A DNA stretch of 64,000 nt from JANPPS01 sp965246925 (lineage in GTDB: Bacteria > Pseudomonadota > Alphaproteobacteria > Acetobacterales > Acetobacteraceae): positions 2,852,001 to 2,916,000 of the forward strand of contig OZ251994.1 of the NCBI GenBank assembly GCA_965246925.1, read 5' to 3'. The translations under genes were made by a program, and so were the position numbers. Below, piece after piece: positions 59,505 to 64,000 of the stretch; position 1 is the stretch's first letter; every line of letters starts with the position of its first letter. The notes under the pieces are model-generated. The model had not been told where the DNA came from. It ran no database searches and saw nothing but the letters and a program-made list of their open reading frames with translations.

Positions 59505-61073
59505 TCAAATCTCCCGGCTCTGCATCATTCGCGCCATGCTGTCCGCCTGCCGGATCGCCAGCGCCACGATCGTGAGCGTCGGGTTGCACGCCGCACCGCT
59601 GGTGAACTGGCTGCCGTCCGACACGAACAGGTTCTTGATGTCGTGCGTCTGGCCATACCGGTTCACCACCCCATCCCGCGCCTCCGCGCTCATGCGGTTG
59701 GTGCCCATGTTGTGCGTGCTGGGGTAGGGGGGTGTCGGCAAGATCCGCGTCGCACCCACCGCATTGTACACCGCCGTCCCCTGCTGCACCGCGTGCTTGC
59801 GCATCGCCACGTCGTTCGGGTGGTCGTCGAAATGCACGTTGGACACCGGCAGGCCGAGCTTGTCTCGCGCCACCGGGTCGAGCGTGATGCGGTTGGTTTC
59901 CTGCGGCATGTCCTCGCCGATCAGCCACATCCCGGCCATGTTGGCATACCCGTCCATGGCGCTGGTGAACGTCCGGCCCCAAGCGCCGGGGTCCAGGAAC
60001 GCCGCCATGAACGGAACGCCGAGCGACACCGTCTCCATCTCATAGCCGCCCACGAAGCCCCGCTTGGTATCGTGCCGCGCCTCATCCCGGATGATCCCGG
60101 CCATCGTCGTGCCGCGATACATGTGCACCGGCTTCTCGAATATCCCATACACGTTACCGGTCATATGCCGCATATAGTTGCGCCCGACTTGCCCGCTGCT
60201 ATTCGCAAGCCCGTCCGGATACTTCGCACTGGCCGAGTTCAACAGCAGCCGCGGGCTCTCGATCGAGTTGCCCGCCACCGCCACCACCCGCGCCTTCTGC
60301 CGGTGCACGGCGCCGTCAGCGGTCGCATACAGCACGCCGGTGACCTTGCCCCCGTCGTCATGCTCGATCTTCACCACGTGGCTACCGGGACGCACCTCGA
60401 GATTGCCCGTGTCCTCGCCCTTGGGGATCTCCGTGTACAGCGTGGACCACTTGGCGCCGGATTTGCAGCCCTGGAAGCAGAAGCCGATCTGCTGGCAAGA
60501 CCCGCGGCCGTCCCGCGGCTGGCTGTTGATCGCCATCCGTCCGGTATGCACCTCCTTATAGCCGATCTTCTTGGCGCCCGCCTCCATCACCTTGAAGTTG
60601 TTGTTGCCCGGCAGGCCCGGAATGCCGTTCGTGCGCGTCACCCCCATCTTATACTCGGCCTTCTCGTAATACGGCGCGAGCTCGGCCAGGGTGATCGGCC
60701 AATTCAGCAAATTGGCGCCCGGCAGCGCCCCGTAATGGTCGCGGATCCTGAACTCATGCTCCTCGAACCGCAGCGACGCGCCGGCCCAGTGCACCGTGCT
60801 GCCCCCCACCGCCTTCACGATCCAGGACGGCAGGTTCGGAAAATCCCGCGACACCCGCCATGACCCGGACGTGGTCCGCATGTCCGTCCACGCCAGCTGG
60901 GCGAAGCTCTCCCACTCGTTGTTGATGAAATCCTGCGTCTCGTAGCGGCCCCCGGCCTCCAGGATCACCACCTTCACACCCTTCTGCGCCAGCTCGTTCC
61001 CCAGCGTCCCACCCCCGGCGCCGGAGCCGATGATCACGACCAGGCTGTCATCGTTCAGATCGAATTGTGCCAT
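59505..61073 (-). CDS. GMC family FAD oxidoreductase (membrane dehydrogenase large subunit)
   Basis: 522 residues. The FAD site VVIIGSGAGGGTLGNELAQKG is at the N-terminus. AVGGSTVHWAG is near 85, and the C-terminal catalytic region has HNMGTNRMS and GAACNPTLTIVALA. It oxidises an alcohol or sugar group, passing electrons to a cytochrome c rather than oxygen. It has no signal itself; such subunits are exported bound to the Tat-signal small subunit encoded just upstream. A Cys cluster (CQQIGFCFQGCKSGAKW) fits the Fe-S type of gluconate and fructose dehydrogenases. The ATG at 61073 is 11 nt after the small-subunit stop. Confidence 0.92.
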   Translation of the reverse strand: MAQFDLNDDSLVVIIGSGAGGGTLGNELAQKGVKVVILEAGGRYETQDFINNEWESFAQLAWTDMRTTSGSWRVSRDFPNLPSWIVKAVGGSTVHWAGASLRFEEHEFRIRDHYGALPGANLLNWPITLAELAPYYEKAEYKMGVTRTNGIPGLPGNNNFKVMEAGAKKIGYKEVHTGRMAINSQPRDGRGSCQQIGFCFQGCKSGAKWSTLYTEIPKGEDTGNLEVRPGSHVVKIEHDDGGKVTGVLYATADGAVHRQKARVVAVAGNSIESPRLLLNSASAKYPDGLANSSGQVGRNYMRHMTGNVYGIFEKPVHMYRGTTMAGIIRDEARHDTKRGFVGGYEMETVSLGVPFMAAFLDPGAWGRTFTSAMDGYANMAGMWLIGEDMPQETNRITLDPVARDKLGLPVSNVHFDDHPNDVAMRKHAVQQGTAVYNAVGATRILPTPPYPSTHNMGTNRMSAEARDGVVNRYGQTHDIKNLFVSDGSQFTSGAACNPTLTIVALAIRQADSMARMMQSREI

Positions 61074-61084
61074 GATGCATCCCC

Positions 61085-61627
61085 CTACGCGGTCGGCAGC
61101 CAATTGATGTCGTCGAAGCCGCGCGCGATGTATCCGCCATGCTCGGCCGAGGAGCCCTCATACCCGAACTTCGGCCAAATCTCCGGCTGGTTATACAATG
61201 AAACGATCAAGTCGGCGCGTAGCGTGCGAAAGAACTTGGTATGCTCGATCCCGCGCAGCAAAGTCACCCGGTCGGCCTCCCAGCCCACATCCAGGTATGG
61301 CATCGTGAACTTGTCTTGCGCATCCGCATCCAGCCGCGCCACGCCCTCGGCTACCATGGCCTTGAGCTCCGCGTCCTTCGCGGCCTTCGCGTCCCATGGC
61401 GTGATCGCGCGCACATAGAATACGTCGCCGATATGGTCGTGCGGATAGATGTCCCGCGCCGCCCGCACCATCGTCGCCATCGCGTGCGGGCCGATCGCCT
61501 TGGCCTCCTGCGCCCAGGCCGCGCCGGCACCGATGCTGGCGCCAGCCGCTACCACCACTGGTGACGCCGCGGCGGTCTTCATAAATCCGCGCCGGCTAAA
61601 GGCGGTGCGGCGATCGATCTCTCTCAT
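61085..61627 (-). CDS. Gluconate 2-dehydrogenase subunit 3 family protein (Tat-exported small subunit)
   Basis: 180 residues. A twin-arginine signal reads SRRGFMKTAAASPVVVAAGA and is cleaved near GAAWAQEA. The small-subunit domain follows, with DIYPHDHIGDVFYVRAI and YNQPEIWPKFGYEGSS near the end. Subunit 3 carries the large FAD subunit through the Tat system. The ATG at 61627 sets the Arg-Arg pair near residue 12, as needed. Confidence 0.92.
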   Translation of the reverse strand: MREIDRRTAFSRRGFMKTAAASPVVVAAGASIGAGAAWAQEAKAIGPHAMATMVRAARDIYPHDHIGDVFYVRAITPWDAKAAKDAELKAMVAEGVARLDADAQDKFTMPYLDVGWEADRVTLLRGIEHTKFFRTLRADLIVSLYNQPEIWPKFGYEGSSAEHGGYIARGFDDINWLPTA

Positions 61628-61649
61628 GATAGTCCCTCCCTTTATTGCT

Positions 61650-62060
61650 TCAGGCAAAACGCCCACCCCGCTCCAGCACCTCGATGCTGTAGCCATCGGG
61701 ATCCCTGATGAAGAAGAAGCGCCCCAGCAGCGCCCCCTCCCGCATCAGCTCACGCACCGGACCCGGCGCCCCGCCCCCCGCTGCCCCACTCGCCGCGGCC
61801 ATCGCCCGGTGCGCCTGCTCCAGATCGTCCACCACCACCGCAAGATGCCCGTAGCCGTCCCCCAGCTCATACGGCTCGGTCCGCCCGGCGTTGACGGTCA
61901 GCTCCAGCTCGAACGTGCTAGCCAGATCACGCATATAGATCAGGGTGAAATCGTCGAACGGAAACCGGTCCACGACCGCAAGCCCCATGACCTCCTCATA
62001 GAACGTGACCGACCGCGCCTCATTCAGCACGCGGATCATGGAATGGATCGGCTTGGCCAT
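61650..62060 (-). CDS. VOC-fold protein, glyoxalase I-like
   Basis: 136 residues of the vicinal oxygen chelate fold. It resembles lactoylglutathione lyase: the start IHSMIRVLNEARSVTFYEEV, the metal ligands in ELELTVN and DGYGHLAVVVDD, and the end FFIRDPDGYSIEVLERG. Its place between the cytochrome c gene and the GMC small subunit is unusual. It may detoxify an aldehyde product, but this is inferred. It starts directly at the cytochrome stop. Confidence 0.87.
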   Translation of the reverse strand: MAKPIHSMIRVLNEARSVTFYEEVMGLAVVDRFPFDDFTLIYMRDLASTFELELTVNAGRTEPYELGDGYGHLAVVVDDLEQAHRAMAAASGAAGGGAPGPVRELMREGALLGRFFFIRDPDGYSIEVLERGGRFA

Positions 62061-62429
62061 TCAGGGCTTGTCCTTCAGATACGCAATGATCGCCGCCCGC
62101 TTGGCCGGGTCGGCCTGCCGGTAGGCCATGACCCCGCCCTTGATCACCGATTGCGGGTTGGTGAGATACGGATCCAGGTGCTCGGCATCCCAAGCCCAAT
62201 CCGCCGCCGCAAACCCCTCCGAGTAGCGGTAGTCCGGCACCGTCCCGGCGCGCCGCCCATACACCCCGGCCAGGTTAGGCCCCTGCCGCACCTCACCCGG
62301 CACCCGCGAATGACACGTGCCGCATTGGGTCCGAAACAACGCAACCCCATCCGGCACCGCGTCTTGCGCACGCGCCTGGCCCGCCAGCAACAACAGCGCG
62401 GCCGCTATCCAGGTGGACGAAACCGTCAT
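62061..62429 (-). CDS. Class I c-type cytochrome
   Basis: 122 residues with a Sec signal peptide (about 1-22, ending GQARAQDA). The heme site is CGTCHS near 36-41, and the axial methionine is in GGVMAYRQADPAKR. Its likely job is to accept electrons from the GMC dehydrogenase two genes downstream and pass them to an oxidase. It is the first gene of the operon cyt c-VOC-small subunit-large subunit. The 180-bp gap upstream is divergent to the membrane protein at 62611. Confidence 0.92.
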   Translation of the reverse strand: MTVSSTWIAAALLLLAGQARAQDAVPDGVALFRTQCGTCHSRVPGEVRQGPNLAGVYGRRAGTVPDYRYSEGFAAADWAWDAEHLDPYLTNPQSVIKGGVMAYRQADPAKRAAIIAYLKDKP

Positions 62430-62610
62430 CGGCACTCCCCATCGATCGCCGCCTCTGGGGGCAGCTGCACCGTTAACCTGGCCCACAACCGGGAGAGGCA
62501 TCAAGCCTTATCCTCACCGTCCCGTTACTTTTCCGCTACGCCGTTGACCGGCCCTTGCCGGGCGCCGCCCTCCATGGCGGTATGTGTCCGCAACCGTCCA
62601 GGAACCGCTA

Positions 62611-63390
62611 ATGTCCTACGCGCACAGTACAGAGGCCCGGTTCAGCATGGGCCGGGTCGTGTCCGCCACGTTCCGCGTGATCTTCCGCCGGGCCGGCCTG
62701 ATCGTCGGGCTGTGCGCTCTATACGTCGTGTTCAACGCCGCCGTGACCGAGTTGGTAGCCGCCGCGATCCGCACCAACCCGGCGCTCTTCCCGTACCGGT
62801 CGTTGTTGATCCTGCCCGTCACCTACCTCTGCCTAGCCTTCGTGACCGCAGCCTGCACCATCGGGGCCGTCGATGACGTGGCCGGAAGGCCCGCCGCCGC
62901 CACGCAGGCCATGCGCCAAGGCTGGCGCCGGACATTGCCGGTGTTCGGGGTCTATCTCGTATCGGCCATCGTCATCATAATCGGGCTTGCCCTGCTCCTC
63001 GTGCCCGGCATCATCGCCGGGCTGCGCTGGTTCGTGGCGGTCCCCGCATCGTCTGCCGAGGGCACAGGCTTCCGCGCCTCGTTCTCGCGCAGTGCGGCGC
63101 TGACCAAGGGCCACCGGTGGAAGCTGCTCGGACTGTCGGCCGGCGGCTTGGTGCTGGTGTCGCTGATCGTCGCGCTTCCGTTGCTCATCTATATGGCGGC
63201 AACGGGTGAGGGCTTCCTGGCGATACTGCTGCAATACGCGGCCAGCGGCTGGACCATACACCTGGCCACCGGCCCCACCTTCATCATCGCCACGGCCATC
63301 CAAATCGTGGGCGTCGCCGTCACCTACGCCCAACTCCGCCAGGCGAAGGAGGGTGGTTTGCCAACCCAAGTGGCGGAGGTGTTTGCATGA
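62611..63390 (+). CDS. Multi-pass membrane protein of the glycerophosphoryl diester phosphodiesterase-like membrane domain type
   Basis: 259 residues with about six hydrophobic segments. The middle has IIIGLALLLVPGIIAGLRWF, the pattern of membrane domains next to GdpP-type or YciC-like proteins. ASFSRSAALTKGHRWKLLGL follows. The function is unknown. The ATG at 62611 is preceded by AGGAA, and GTG 62584 would add nine residues. Its stop overlaps the next gene (ATGA), a paralogue. Confidence 0.75.
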   Translation: MSYAHSTEARFSMGRVVSATFRVIFRRAGLIVGLCALYVVFNAAVTELVAAAIRTNPALFPYRSLLILPVTYLCLAFVTAACTIGAVDDVAGRPAAATQAMRQGWRRTLPVFGVYLVSAIVIIIGLALLLVPGIIAGLRWFVAVPASSAEGTGFRASFSRSAALTKGHRWKLLGLSAGGLVLVSLIVALPLLIYMAATGEGFLAILLQYAASGWTIHLATGPTFIIATAIQIVGVAVTYAQLRQAKEGGLPTQVAEVFA

Positions 63391-64000
63391 GCCAGGAGCC
63401 GAAGATCTCGCTCGGCTTCGTCGTTCGCAACACGCATCGCATCATCACCACCCATGCCGCCACCATCGTCCCGCTCGCCGTGCTGCTTTCGGTCTTGCCC
63501 AGCCTCATCCTGGACTCGCAAATGGATGGGGTGCGGCAGGGCCGGGGCGCGCTGCTCGCGGTCAGCGCCGTCAACCTCATCGGCTCGGGGCTGCTCACCG
63601 CCGCCATCACCCAGCTCGTCTTGGATGACGCGATGGAGCGGACCGGCCCGTTGGTCCATTATTTCCGGCGGTTGTCCAAACTGGCCCTACCCGTCGTGGG
63701 CCTGCTGATCGTGACCGGAATCGGCATGGGGCTTGGCTTCGCGCTGCTCATCATCCCGGGCATCCTGCTCACCCTGCGCTGGTTCCTCGCCGTTCCGGCC
63801 CTGGTCGCAGGCGAACCCGGCATCAGCGCGTCCATGACCGCCAGCCGCTGGCTCATGACCGGCAACTATACGCGCGGACTGGCCGTCCTGGTCACCCCCT
63901 ACGCGGTCTTCGCGCTGGCAACGATCATCCTCGTGCTGATCGAGAAAGCGGCCGGCATCGATCAAAACGGCCTGCCCGCCACCATGGCCGAAGACGTGCT
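63387..64000 (+). CDS. Paralogous multi-pass membrane protein, partial (runs off window)
   Basis: At least 204 residues, open to the edge. The core LGFALLIIPGILLTLRWFLAVPALVAGE mirrors the upstream protein (VPGIIAGLRWFVAVPASSAEG), so the two arose by duplication. SASMTASRWLMTGNYTRGL corresponds to its Ser/Ala-rich loop. Four or more hydrophobic segments are visible. The function is unknown; the pair may form a heteromer. Confidence 0.75.
   Translation, partial: MSQEPKISLGFVVRNTHRIITTHAATIVPLAVLLSVLPSLILDSQMDGVRQGRGALLAVSAVNLIGSGLLTAAITQLVLDDAMERTGPLVHYFRRLSKLALPVVGLLIVTGIGMGLGFALLIIPGILLTLRWFLAVPALVAGEPGISASMTASRWLMTGNYTRGLAVLVTPYAVFALATIILVLIEKAAGIDQNGLPATMAEDV

Overview
The window is high-GC DNA with short intergenic gaps and strongly GC-biased third codon positions. 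It looks chromosomal and alphaproteobacterial, most likely Rhodospirillales/Acetobacteraceae-like. The signs are an hflK-hflC-degP block, a ligase-associated exonuclease next to a cis ATP-dependent DNA ligase, a GMC dehydrogenase with a Tat-exported gluconate-2-dehydrogenase-type small subunit and cytochrome c, two Liv-type transporters and an ectoine catabolism cluster. The lineage is inferred from gene content only.

Layout. 0-5.4 kb: a Rieske oxygenase (cut by the window edge) behind mrp, divergent from hflK-hflC-degP. 5.4-10.1 kb: DNA exonuclease plus ligase, pcaB-like lyase and a SCO protein; palindromic repeats dot this stretch, and one of them encodes the C-termini of two convergent proteins. 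10.2-15.1 kb: a branched-chain amino-acid-type ABC transporter with a LivM-LivG fusion. 15.1-26.6 kb: an ectoine/hydroxyectoine uptake and degradation cluster (ehuABCD, doeA, doeB, eutB, eutC, doeD, enuR, asnC-type regulator) in which only the last ~45 codons of the doeC-type aldehyde dehydrogenase remain. 26.7-37.4 kb: an amino-acid-type ABC transporter, GntR regulator, short-chain dehydrogenase, HyuA/HyuB hydantoinase-oxoprolinase and threonine aldolase, divergent from an FAD oxidoreductase. This reads as a catabolic pathway for an unidentified cyclic or hydroxylated amino-acid derivative. 37.5-42.8 kb: DUF3597 protein, glutaryl-CoA dehydrogenase, RNA methyltransferase, GNAT and a DEAD-box helicase. 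42.8-43.9 kb: a decayed mobile scar (truncated PIN toxin with its antitoxin, and an internally deleted integrase). 44-49 kb: GH15 glycosidase, MFS transporter, CsbD, flavin reductase and a UPF0114 membrane protein. 49.1-54 kb: a second, conventional livKFGMH set. 54.1-59.4 kb: tRNA-Lys, an orphan Flp pilin, DUF4337, cupin, O-acetylhomoserine sulfhydrylase, tRNA-Gly, ychF, pth and rplY. 59.5-62.4 kb: a four-gene GMC dehydrogenase operon. The end of the window holds two tandem paralogous membrane proteins, the second cut by the edge.

How the genes work together. The two catabolic islands (15-26 kb and 27-37 kb) share a design: a solute-binding-protein importer, its own regulator, and soluble enzymes in overlapping reading frames. 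In the ectoine island imported hydroxyectoine or ectoine would be taken by EutB/EutC, DoeA, DoeB and DoeD to aspartate semialdehyde. The last oxidation to aspartate has no intact local gene. The other blocks are mostly housekeeping: membrane protein quality control, DNA repair, respiration assembly, translation and methionine synthesis.
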